This document shows positions 29,717 to 38,147 of a stretch of 64,000 nucleotides of DNA, in pieces. The stretch is from Histomonas meleagridis. Lineage: Eukaryota; Parabasalia; Tritrichomonadida; Dientamoebidae. The position numbers were made by a program, and so were the translations under genes. Numbering within the stretch: position 1 is the stretch's first letter; the number at the start of each line of letters is the position of its first letter. Under the pieces are notes generated by a model. That model saw only the letters and a list, made by a program, of their open reading frames with translations, was not told the origin of the DNA and ran no database searches. The stretch covers positions 434,001-498,000 of the forward strand of contig WSYJ01000030.1 of the NCBI GenBank assembly GCA_020186115.1, given 5' to 3'.

Positions 29717-30906
29717 AAATAAATATCTTTAGCATTAATATCAATTCCTTTTTGTTTTAAAACGTATTCAACAAGTTCAATATTTCTTGATCCTGCTGAA
29801 AATACCAATATATCATGCGGAATTGAATGTTCTTTAAGAAAATATTCAACTAAAAAAATATTTCCAATAATTGCTGCTTCATTAATAATATCATTATTGA
29901 TTTCCATTCCTTCTTTAACTAAAAATGAGAATATTTCGGAGTTATGATATGAAATACAAAGATTTCCTAATTCTTCTAAATTGTTGATTTCTTTTAATTT
30001 ATTATCATAAAAATATTTAAAGATATCATTTCGATGAAATTCAATTGCTGTTTCATATGCTTTATCAAATGATGAATGATTTTGCTCACACAAATGAATG
30101 ATTTCTTCATTTCCTCCTGCAACTGCATATTTACCTGTGTTTTCTACTTTTGCATTGTTAATAAGTAAATACTTAAAACATTTAACAGATCCAAAAAATG
30201 CTGCATAATCAATTAATGAAACATTATCTCCATTTATAAAATCACATCTTTCATAAAGTGACTTTGGAATTTTCTGATTATAATCAAAGTTTGTTTGCGA
30301 TGAAATTTCTTGAAGTTTTTCAACATTATCATTCCATATAACTTTTGAAATTTCTGAATGATTAATTCCTTCATGAATTAATTTTTTATGAAGCTCAAAA
30401 TTGTTCTTTGAAAGTTCTTCATAACTTAAAGAGGTATAAGACGGAACTTCTTGGATTTCAATTTCTGTTTTTGGTTGGTAGTGCAAAAAATAGCGATAAT
30501 TATAACTGACAACTTTTTTTGGATCCATCAAATTGTGTTCAACTAATGCATTAAGAAGATAAATTGATTCTTTTCGGCTTGAAAAATGGATAAGATACTG
30601 TTTAAAAACATTAAAAAAATTTGTTTTGAATTTTTTTCTTTCTTCAAAATTTTCAACTTCTTTTAAAAAATTTAAATACAGATCAGAGTCACGCATTCGG
30701 AATGCAAGAACTGTGTACACCATTTGAGTGATAGCAATGTTAAAAGATAATGAATAACTTTCATCAAATATGTTAATTAATGAATTTAATGATTGTGTAA
30801 TATTTTCTTGATTTAAGGTAAAAATTAATTCCTTAATCAATAGGAGTTTTTCCCATTCGTTATGAAGTTTTTGATTTTTATTTTTCTCGATGACAGACAT
30901 CCTCAT
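29686..30906 (-). CDS. DUF3447-type head domain of a trichomonad ankyrin protein
   Basis: The continuous frame begins upstream at a TTG, so I take the ATG at 30906 (MRMSVIEKNKNQ) as start; ATG 30900 is also possible. About 406 residues: a helical N-terminal region, then the conserved DUF3447/ankyrin block NVSLIDYAAFFGSVKCFKYL, a repeat-like KAYETAIEFHRNDIFKYF, NEAAIIGNIFLVEYFLKEHS, and one full ankyrin repeat ending GIDINAKDIY. It then runs 30 bp into the first spacer and stops. Removing the spacer continues the protein into the twelve-module array. Ankyrin proteins mediate protein binding; specific partners are unknown. It is paralogous to the broken gene at 23.3-24.4 kb. An ACCGTTA motif lies about 100 bp upstream. 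Confidence 0.8.
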   Translation of the reverse strand: MRMSVIEKNKNQKLHNEWEKLLLIKELIFTLNQENITQSLNSLINIFDESYSLSFNIAITQMVYTVLAFRMRDSDLYLNFLKEVENFEERKKFKTNFFNVFKQYLIHFSSRKESIYLLNALVEHNLMDPKKVVSYNYRYFLHYQPKTEIEIQEVPSYTSLSYEELSKNNFELHKKLIHEGINHSEISKVIWNDNVEKLQEISSQTNFDYNQKIPKSLYERCDFINGDNVSLIDYAAFFGSVKCFKYLLINNAKVENTGKYAVAGGNEEIIHLCEQNHSSFDKAYETAIEFHRNDIFKYFYDNKLKEINNLEELGNLCISYHNSEIFSFLVKEGMEINNDIINEAAIIGNIFLVEYFLKEHSIPHDILVFSAGSRNIELVEYVLKQKGIDINAKDIYLFYLIFILNI

Positions 30907-31003
30907 TATTTTCGAAATAGGCTTACCGCACGGTAATTCTCGTAAATCATTCAATTCATGAGTAAACTATTCAATTAGAAATTATCACTCTATTGTACTA
31001 GCG

Positions 31004-31010
31004 ACCGTTA
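31004..31010 (-). promoter_or_regulatory. Myb-type motif upstream of the ankyrin gene
   Basis: GACCGTTA about 100 bp before the start at 30906. Confidence 0.35.
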
Positions 31011-31143
31011 TAGGCCGCAGGAAGTCTATCGTTGCCGATATGAAGCACCAAATGCAGATTAAATTTAATTTGGCACGCTGAATCTCATAAACAGTGAGAA
31101 GAACTTATGATTCTTGTGGACCGCCCCAAAGCCACTTTTTTTT

Positions 31144-31560
31144 TACATCTAGACAAGGAAATATAGAAATAGTTAAATTACTTATTGAACATGAAGGAAT
31201 AAATGTTAACTTTAAAAATATTGTTTTATTTTGTTTAAAATTTGTTTTAATTATATGATAATTTTTCGTTATATTCGGAAATTATTCAATTTATTTGATA
31301 CAGCACTTATGATTTCAAAGAAATAATAGGCTTATTTCATAAACATACTCAAGTTGATCCCAATTTCCAATCTGGAATGATTTTGTAATATGCAGTTTTT
31401 TTTTCTTGCAAAGACATAATAAAATTGGCAGGATGCCCACTAAACGCTAGTATCAAACAACTGTCACTTCAAATAATTTAAATAATTTTCAAATATTATT
31501 TTTAAACATCAAATTATTAAAAGAAATTTTATATTAATATTATTGGAATTGATATCAAAA
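31144..31560 (+). pseudogene. Decayed ankyrin-module/spacer fragments
   Basis: Plus strand 31144-31222 codes TSRQGNIEIVKLLIEHEGIN then VNFKNI, one ankyrin repeat. It is followed at 31223 by a spacer that again begins GTTTTATTTT and ends ...TTATTTGA before ACAGCACTTATG (31300 on), then a frameshifted ankyrin piece (KEIIGLFHKHTQVDPNF). At 31465-31540 a spacer of the array type lies in the opposite orientation. This is a relic of the same family as the 27.5-29.7 kb array, outside any intact gene. Confidence 0.65.
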
Positions 31561-31636
31561 ATCGTTCCAAATTGCCATTTTAATTTTTTTTTATTTACCA
31601 TATTAAAACGATCATTTTATATCACAATTCACACAA

Positions 31637-31645
31637 AACCGTTAA
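31637..31645 (+). promoter_or_regulatory. Myb-type motif upstream of VPS41
   Basis: AACCGTTAA about 80 bp before the VPS41 ATG at 31724; ATCGTTACGG follows at about 31684. Confidence 0.4.
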
Positions 31646-31723
31646 TTTGTGAAATCCCATTTAAACGTTCTTTTCAATATTATATCGTTACGGCACTTTT
31701 CTAAACATTGTTTTGTCTCTTGC

Positions 31724-34078
31724 ATGGAAAACCCAATAACTTCTACAGATGAACAAGATCCTATGCTTAAGTATACCAAACTTGAGCTTTCTTTTCCTCC
31801 CAAGCCAACTAATAGGAAAATAAACCAAGATCCAAACGAGCAACCACAAATTTCTGCTTTTGCATCTTGCAATAAATACTTTGCATGCGGACTTTATGAT
31901 GGTAGGGTTTTCGTATTTCGTCATGGTGAATCAGTTCCTGTTTATAATATTTTTCAAAATCAAAGAACATGTTCGCTTTGCTTTGATCCCACAGGTGATA
32001 TTTTACTTGCATCATTTTATGGAGGCACATTAATAGCACAAGATTATTCAGCTCCATCAATCAAAGAATATACATATAATCACAAGTGCTCAATACCTAG
32101 TTCTATTTCTCCATGCGCAATTGATCCTGACTTTAAGCAATGTAGTGACATTTCATGCATTTATTATTCAGCAAATGAAAATGTTATTATTCGATTAAAA
32201 CCAGGAATTTCATTCTTACGCCATGCAGGACATTCTGATCCTATTGAACTTGCGCGTGGTGTATCTAACGTTACAGCTATTTCATGGAAGGGTGATTTTA
32301 TTGTATGGACAAGTAAGGATAGTATTACTGTTTACCGAGCATCACGTAATGAAAAAATCTTTAACATTAACACAGCAAATCCTAAAAATCAGCCACGTAA
32401 CAGCAACATTAATTATTTGCATGATTCCATATTATTCAATACCAATGATTCATTGACTGTTTTATATAAAAGTGACATATTTACTGTTCAAATTTCTTCT
32501 AAACAATATCATGTTAAACATACAAATGAAATCATATTGGACATGACAAAAACTCCATCACTTACAGCTAAACTTCTTGAATTATCCAAACTAACAATTC
32601 AAGTTGATAATAAAGGAACGATACTTAATGAGGCAATACCAGAGAAAACTGACCTCACAAAATACTTTTGCATATGTCCAAATCGCAACGACTTATACTT
32701 TGCAAACTCAACCAGTGTATTTAGTGTTACACGATTTACAGATTCAGAGCGAATTCTTTTTTATTTAGACCAACGTAAAATGGACACATGTCTTAAGCAA
32801 TTTGAGTCCATTAAAGATTCACTTCCATCGGATGAAAAGCTTAATTTGTTATTCAAAATCATCCAAGTTCTTTTTGAGCTTAATCAACCAGAACGTGCCA
32901 CAGAGATCTGTAAGACCCTAAAAACTGATCAAGAGTGGGGTAAAATGATTATTTTCTTTCGGCAACTTGACAAATTACATTACATTGCTCCAATAGTTCC
33001 ACTTGATAAACTTAACTTAGATCCCTCAGTGACTACAGAGATCTTAATTATCATTGCAAAGAATGAGAAACCCGAAGTATTTTGCCAAATATTCGACAAC
33101 TTAACACCCGACAAATACATTGCTTCAAGTTTAATGTACACAGTTACTGAAAAGTCCGAAGAACATACAGAGTTTAATATTCCTAAGATGAAACTACAAC
33201 ATCTTTTACAAGAACATTCCAAAGCATTTACTACTGCCTTATCAATTGGTTATAAAGATTTCTTTAAAGATATCCAAACATATAATCAATATTCATATCT
33301 TAAAGAACATTTTGGAGAGATATTAAAAGTATATCCCGAGTTCCCCAATTTTTTAATGGAACATTTAGATCAATGTCCACCATTAGAGATTCTTAAACAA
33401 GTTAAAGTTGAACTTAATAATACCAAACGAATTACTGACAAACAAAAGTCTAAGCAACAAATGGAATTAATCGACAATTTCAAGATGAATTATTTAGATA
33501 ATTTATATGAAATTAAGTCTCCAATTTTATTACAGAATGAACAAATTGGTACAGAGTTAGCGTTAATGTATATCAAATGTAAAAGTAATAAAACATTAAA
33601 TTACTTAAAGACGACAGGTAACTTTAATGTATTGGCAGTATTCGAAGCTGCTAAAGAACAAGGCATGTATCAAGAGGCCGCATATCTATGCAAGTTATCA
33701 GGTGATAGAGTGCAAGGAATGAAAATACATTTGCAATACTTGGATGACCCGATTTCGACGATAGAATATGCTAAAGATTGCGACGATAACGAAGTATATA
33801 AGTTATTGATAGAACATTCATATAAAAACCCAAAGTATATGGAGTGCATGCTCGAGGACTTGTCCAACTTGAACATTAACCCGGTGAGGTATATAGAGGG
33901 AATACCTGACGTAAAAATGATTAATAACTTCGAAAAATTGGCTGCTAAAAGTGTAAAGGAATATAAAAGAAAATTGAGTACAGCACAGCTGTCCCAGGAA
34001 ATAGTGTCAAAAGATGCTTTTGGTGCTTTCAAAAGAAGTTTTAATAACTATATAATGGGCAAAAAAACACATTTTTAA
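31724..34078 (+). CDS. VPS41: VPS41, HOPS tethering complex subunit
   Basis: The first ATG of the frame is 31724 (MENPITSTDEQD); the frame is open further upstream only through a GTG. The 784 residues show a beta-rich N-terminal WD40-like propeller (ISAFASCNKYFACGLYDGRV, GVSNVTAISWKGDFIVWTSK; the G-W-x-G-x-x-I-x-W pattern is characteristic of VPS41). An alpha solenoid with clathrin-heavy-chain-type repeats follows. Near the C-terminus is YLCKLSGDRVQGMKIHLQYL, then DDPISTIEYAKDCDDNEVYK and LLIEHSYKNPKYMECML, matching the VPS41 DVDKAIEFAKEQDDGELW segment. VPS41 acts with Rab7-type GTPases in fusion of late endosomes with lysosomes. Human and yeast VPS41 end in a RING-like zinc domain; here no C-x2-C pairs follow and the protein ends at GKKTHF, so that domain is absent. 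Confidence 0.85.
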   Translation: MENPITSTDEQDPMLKYTKLELSFPPKPTNRKINQDPNEQPQISAFASCNKYFACGLYDGRVFVFRHGESVPVYNIFQNQRTCSLCFDPTGDILLASFYGGTLIAQDYSAPSIKEYTYNHKCSIPSSISPCAIDPDFKQCSDISCIYYSANENVIIRLKPGISFLRHAGHSDPIELARGVSNVTAISWKGDFIVWTSKDSITVYRASRNEKIFNINTANPKNQPRNSNINYLHDSILFNTNDSLTVLYKSDIFTVQISSKQYHVKHTNEIILDMTKTPSLTAKLLELSKLTIQVDNKGTILNEAIPEKTDLTKYFCICPNRNDLYFANSTSVFSVTRFTDSERILFYLDQRKMDTCLKQFESIKDSLPSDEKLNLLFKIIQVLFELNQPERATEICKTLKTDQEWGKMIIFFRQLDKLHYIAPIVPLDKLNLDPSVTTEILIIIAKNEKPEVFCQIFDNLTPDKYIASSLMYTVTEKSEEHTEFNIPKMKLQHLLQEHSKAFTTALSIGYKDFFKDIQTYNQYSYLKEHFGEILKVYPEFPNFLMEHLDQCPPLEILKQVKVELNNTKRITDKQKSKQQMELIDNFKMNYLDNLYEIKSPILLQNEQIGTELALMYIKCKSNKTLNYLKTTGNFNVLAVFEAAKEQGMYQEAAYLCKLSGDRVQGMKIHLQYLDDPISTIEYAKDCDDNEVYKLLIEHSYKNPKYMECMLEDLSNLNINPVRYIEGIPDVKMINNFEKLAAKSVKEYKRKLSTAQLSQEIVSKDAFGAFKRSFNNYIMGKKTHF

Positions 34079-34562
34079 ATAAGTAAAGTTTTGAACTATA
34101 AAGTGTTTTGTGTACGTTACAGGGAAAGTGTCAAAAGGATTTTTTCTATTCGTAATAAATATAAAGTGTAATGTTTGTGCGTTTTGCAGTGAAATGTTGT
34201 TTGTGAAATAAAATATGTTTTACAATGTAATGTCATTTGTGTAATAAAATATGTTTTGCAATGTTTTACTTATCAAATAAAATAAAAAATTAAATTGCTT
34301 TTCTTTTATGAAGAGTTGTATTAACGAAATCAGAGTTATATATAAAATAATAAAGAGTTCATCCATGTGTATATATTCTTCGAAAGCTCATTTTCAGCAA
34401 TAACAATAAAAATAAATACAAAAAGTTACAGAGATCCAAAATGTATTAATGAAACACGTATAATATTTCGCACATGTTCATGATCATATTAATATTTTGC
34501 AACATAAAACCAAAAAAAAAACCAGAAAGATAAATGAATTTGTGGATAAATAAGTTTAGTTC
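34079..34562. other. Intergenic region with a short tandem duplication
   Basis: No gene. A 28-bp sequence (TTTGTGWAATAAAATATGTT...) occurs at 34200-34227 and again at 34236-34263 with two differences, period 36 bp. This lies in the presumed 3' flank of VPS41. Confidence 0.5.
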
Positions 34563-35366
34563 CTAAAGAAATGAGTATAGATCTTCTCTATGAAGGCCAT
34601 AATCTAGATCAAAGTTTGGTGGCACGAACGAAGATGCAGCTTGCGAATCAGCATCAATCGTTTGTAGTTCTTCATCTGTCAGAATCGAACGTATTTCGGG
34701 TGTAACAGTTTCATTTTTGTTTTGCGCATTTATTGTCGGCACTTCGATTTCATCATTTTGAGCATTTGGATGTGTGTCACGTGGTGGTATCAATGGGGCG
34801 TCAAGGTCTTCTTCTGTTTGAGTTGGTTCTTGTGAGTTGTGCTGTGTTTTTTGTATAATTTCTGTTTTGTATTGTTCAAGATTTTGCTTTTCATTGTTCC
34901 AAATTTCATAAAGCTCATGAAGTGCCGAATTAGTTGCATCTGGGTCATTACTTGATATTGTGTTTTGCAATTTAGCAACTGATGAATTGAGTTTAGTGAT
35001 AATTGTATGATATTGAGAAACTACACGTTGAATATCATGGGTTGATTGATTCGGTGGTGGTAATGTGGAGGGCTCATGAGAATTTGTTGCAGGTGAAGGT
35101 GAAGATTGTTGTTGACTTAATGATTCACGAGATGGAACAAGATTAATTTTGGCGCCGTTTGAAATGTTGTAATGAGAAAGATTTGAGTCATTACTTAGAG
35201 CTCTTCCTTTATATATAAAACGCATTTTTTCGATTGGAATATCTGTATAATCAGATACTAGAATTTTTAACGATTCTACTTCAATGTTTTCTGGAACAGA
35301 CATCTCAACTGGTTCGGTATTTCCGAGGATTTTGATAGAAATATCAATTAAATCAATATCCTCCAT
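34563..35366 (-). CDS. N-terminal ubiquitin-like domain protein
   Basis: A 267-residue protein. Residues 8-78 form a ubiquitin-like beta grasp (DISIKILGNTEPVEMSVPEN, then EKMRFIYKGRALSNDSNLSH and NISNGAKINLV), with the family's FxYKGRxL turn. There is no C-terminal Gly-Gly for conjugation, so it is an integral Ubl domain as in ubiquilin, BAG6 or HERP-type proteins. A Pro/Ser/Gln-rich linker follows, then a helical bundle (residues about 110-165: VVSQYHTIITKLNSSVAKLQ) and an acidic disordered tail. A proteasome-shuttle or chaperone-adaptor role is likely by analogy, but no UBA or STI1 motif is visible. Start ATG 35366; two CCGTTT motifs sit 20-45 bp upstream. Confidence 0.75.
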   Translation of the reverse strand: MEDIDLIDISIKILGNTEPVEMSVPENIEVESLKILVSDYTDIPIEKMRFIYKGRALSNDSNLSHYNISNGAKINLVPSRESLSQQQSSPSPATNSHEPSTLPPPNQSTHDIQRVVSQYHTIITKLNSSVAKLQNTISSNDPDATNSALHELYEIWNNEKQNLEQYKTEIIQKTQHNSQEPTQTEEDLDAPLIPPRDTHPNAQNDEIEVPTINAQNKNETVTPEIRSILTDEELQTIDADSQAASSFVPPNFDLDYGLHREDLYSFL

Positions 35367-35383
35367 TAACTGGCGACAAGGTG

Positions 35384-35410
35384 ACCGTTTAAAAGTACTG
35401 TAAGCCGTTT
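35384..35410 (-). promoter_or_regulatory. Paired CCGTTT motifs upstream of the ubiquitin-like gene
   Basis: ACCGTTTAAAA (35384) and GCCGTTTAAG (35404), 20 bp apart, lie 18-45 bp before the start at 35366. Confidence 0.45.
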
Positions 35411-35683
35411 AAGTTTTTCAAATTTTTATATTTTTGGTGTGTAATTCGAATAAAAATAGTCACAATTTTCTCATAAAAATAAATCAAGATGTTATATAAC
35501 TTTCAATGAAGATTTAATATTTATAATGATTTATATAAAGCCACTGAAAAATCAAAATGTATATATGTTTCTAAGAATATTAAAAAGAAAAATTTTATTG
35601 AAAATAAATTTATTATTTACATGTGGCAACTATACACAAATTTTTTGATACTTTTAAAAATTTTTATTACATCAAAAAAATAA

Positions 35684-37534
35684 ATGTTGTTTGTTATTAC
35701 ATATTTCATTATATCTAATGGTATAATTTATCTAGATGCAAATATTAATGATAAAGGAAATGTTAATTTGAAATGGACAGGTAACCAAACAGAAAATTTA
35801 ACATATGTTGTATATAGATCACAAGATCAAGGGTTAAATTGGGAATCAATTAGCTCTTTTAATTTTAACCATACTAAAAGAATAAAAGTTCTAAATGTTT
35901 ACAATGATGATTCTTCTGATAATTTAATGCAAGAAGTTACTTTTTATTATCGTAATAAGACAAAATTTAAAACTAAATTATCAGCAATTTTAAAAATTTG
36001 GATGGAAGGAGGAGAATTCATATGTCATGATAATATTACACTCTTCTTTAATCCAATTGGATACAATCCATATACAAATCAGCAAATAATTTGTGTAGAT
36101 CTTATTCCACTTAATGAATTTGATAAGTTTTCGCTAGATGAAATGATGAAATATGATGTTATAGTTTTTGGCTTTTGGGTAAATTATGGGGATTTATATC
36201 CAAAAGAACAAACAATCAATCGAATTAACAAATATATTGACTTAGGTTATGGTGTATTGCTTTCTCATGGCTTACTAAGAAGGAGTTTGAATAATAACTT
36301 AGGTTTTAATAAAATTTCAGAAAAGTTTGGAATAATGCCTGGTATAATTCCAAAAAATGCTTTTAAAGATGTTTACCGTTATAAAGGAAATGAATTATGC
36401 GGCGATTATTATGCACATAATATTAAGTTATCTAGGAATATGTTTACAGATTATCCGAATTCAATTGATTTTTATAATGCTGAAATTCCAACCCAATTTT
36501 ATACACATCATAATGTTGCATTTGGTGATGTTTGGATTGAAACAGATAATATAACTTTTCGTGAAAATAAAAATGTAAAATATGAAAACTTAAGTGAACT
36601 TATATGGAAAATTCCAGGGAAAGGATCTAAAAAAGGAAATCCATTTTTCTATTTGACAACATTAAATAATACAGCAATGATAAACGTAGGAGGTAAACCA
36701 GTGTGTTTATTAGATATGGAAGAAATAAAAATCATAGCAAACACAATCTATTATTTAGTTCAGAGAACACATAATGATAATTCGATAGATTTTTCATTTA
36801 AATATACTACAATTCCAAAAATCTCAATGCTTACAAATAAAAATAGAATGCTTGTGATAACTTTAGCAGAACAAAGGAAAAAATATGTTTATAAAGTCAT
36901 TGGTAGATCTCATGATGGAAAAATTAGTGTTACCTCAAATCATGCTCAAATTAAATATGAAGCAAATATTAAATATTTATATATCATTGATGATATGAAC
37001 AAAACTCAAATCACTTTCAAAAATCATATGAAAGCTCAACAAACTTATAAAAATATTGAAATTAATGAAACTCATAAAGGAAAGTTCATACATATCGCTG
37101 CAATAAATCAATATGGAATTATGAGTAACACAATACACTTTTATATTCATAGCATAGATTCAAAATATCAAACACAATATTATTCACTATATGACAATCA
37201 AACTATAACAACGTTAAATCTCGAACCTAAAAATAAAAAGCGAAATATTAAAAGACATAAGCAAAATTATTCAAATCAAAAAACTTTTACTCAAAAATCT
37301 ATTAATACACAAAATCAAACTCTAAACCAAATGAATTCGGCTCTCAATGTACAAAAGAAAAAAACGCAAAATCAAGACAATGATACTCACATTAATAACA
37401 ACTCTAAAATAGTAAGATTTCCAATAATTTTAGCAATAGTGATTACACTTGTAGCTATAACTTTTTTAGTTATATTATATTGGATATGGAAAAAAACTCA
37501 TAATCAGAAAAACGAAGAAACACCACCAATATAA
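35684..37534 (+). CDS. Secreted type I membrane protein with a DUF5057-like domain
   Basis: The 616 residues begin with a short signal peptide (MLFVITYFIISNGIIYLDAN). A fibronectin-like or Ig-like strand region follows (residues about 20-80). Next is a domain reading KYDVIVFGFWVNYGD and NKYIDLGYGVLLSHG (about 165-210), with conserved Cys, His and aromatic residues to about 380. The pattern of a buried strand, GFW, and a helix leading to GxGVLxxH resembles the amidotransferase-like DUF5057 fold found in large bacterial and trichomonad surface proteins. The C-terminal third is Lys/Asn/Gln-rich, with one membrane helix (FPIILAIVITLVAITFLVIL) and a short tail. It has many N-glycosylation sequons. 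Function is unknown; bacterial origin by transfer is possible. Codon use is very AT-rich. Confidence 0.75.
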   Translation: MLFVITYFIISNGIIYLDANINDKGNVNLKWTGNQTENLTYVVYRSQDQGLNWESISSFNFNHTKRIKVLNVYNDDSSDNLMQEVTFYYRNKTKFKTKLSAILKIWMEGGEFICHDNITLFFNPIGYNPYTNQQIICVDLIPLNEFDKFSLDEMMKYDVIVFGFWVNYGDLYPKEQTINRINKYIDLGYGVLLSHGLLRRSLNNNLGFNKISEKFGIMPGIIPKNAFKDVYRYKGNELCGDYYAHNIKLSRNMFTDYPNSIDFYNAEIPTQFYTHHNVAFGDVWIETDNITFRENKNVKYENLSELIWKIPGKGSKKGNPFFYLTTLNNTAMINVGGKPVCLLDMEEIKIIANTIYYLVQRTHNDNSIDFSFKYTTIPKISMLTNKNRMLVITLAEQRKKYVYKVIGRSHDGKISVTSNHAQIKYEANIKYLYIIDDMNKTQITFKNHMKAQQTYKNIEINETHKGKFIHIAAINQYGIMSNTIHFYIHSIDSKYQTQYYSLYDNQTITTLNLEPKNKKRNIKRHKQNYSNQKTFTQKSINTQNQTLNQMNSALNVQKKKTQNQDNDTHINNNSKIVRFPIILAIVITLVAITFLVILYWIWKKTHNQKNEETPPI

Positions 37535-37629
37535 GCATGAAGTACTTGAACAGTAAAACTAAATAAACATTTTTTTACTAATCGTAAACATCTTTTTATT
37601 AAAAGAAATTGATAAACTAATAAAAAGTA

Positions 37630-37950
37630 TAATATTGTGATTGTAACTTTTCATCAAATTTACCTGATTGATTAATAGCTTTTGGAACTTCTGGATTTTT
37701 GCATGTAAAAAGTGGTGTTTGTCCATTTTTATCTTTTATATTAGATCAATTCCTGCTTTCAAAATTTTAGCAATTTCTGGATATTTACAACCGAAAAGTG
37801 GTTTTTTTGTTATTTCATAACAAATTCTTTGTATCTTTTATAATTTTTTTTTGCAATTTTTGAATTCTTGTATCCAAAAACCGATTTATAAATTTTATCT
37901 TTGGCATTTGTACAAACCTGATTCTTGAATTCGCATTTAAGATTAAAAAA
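37630..37950 (-). pseudogene. Decayed ankyrin repeats
   Basis: On the minus strand, in two frames broken by stops, I read NAKDKIYKSVFGYKNSKIAK, then PLFGCKYPEIAKILKAGIDL and KDKNGQTPLFTCKNPEVPKA. The D-x-x-G-x-T-P-L-F-x-C pattern and period of about 33 residues mark three degraded ankyrin repeats of a subtype different from the 27-30 kb array. Confidence 0.6.
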
Positions 37951-38120
37951 TGACTTTTTTTGAAACACTATAAGAAAATAATTGATGTTGAGTTAGCATT
38001 AAAATCTTTATTTTCTTGGTAAAACTTAGAAGTCTTCGTGTTTACTTGAAAACGGGTGAGATTTACATTAACATCTTTTAAACGTGCATTAAGTTGAATG
38101 GATAGTCAATTTTTTTAGGT

Positions 38121-38144
38121 CCGTTTCATGTATGGCGGTTTTCT
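38121..38144 (+). promoter_or_regulatory. CCGTTT and GCGGTTT motifs before gp210
   Basis: CCGTTTCATG (38121) and GCGGTTTTC (38135) directly precede the ATG at 38148; the TTTCATG also looks like an initiator. Confidence 0.4.
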
Positions 38145-38147
38145 TAG

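Noticed and set aside
31649-31723. GTG-led extension of VPS41
   Set aside because: ATG 31724 fits the family start, and the extension overlaps the promoter motifs.
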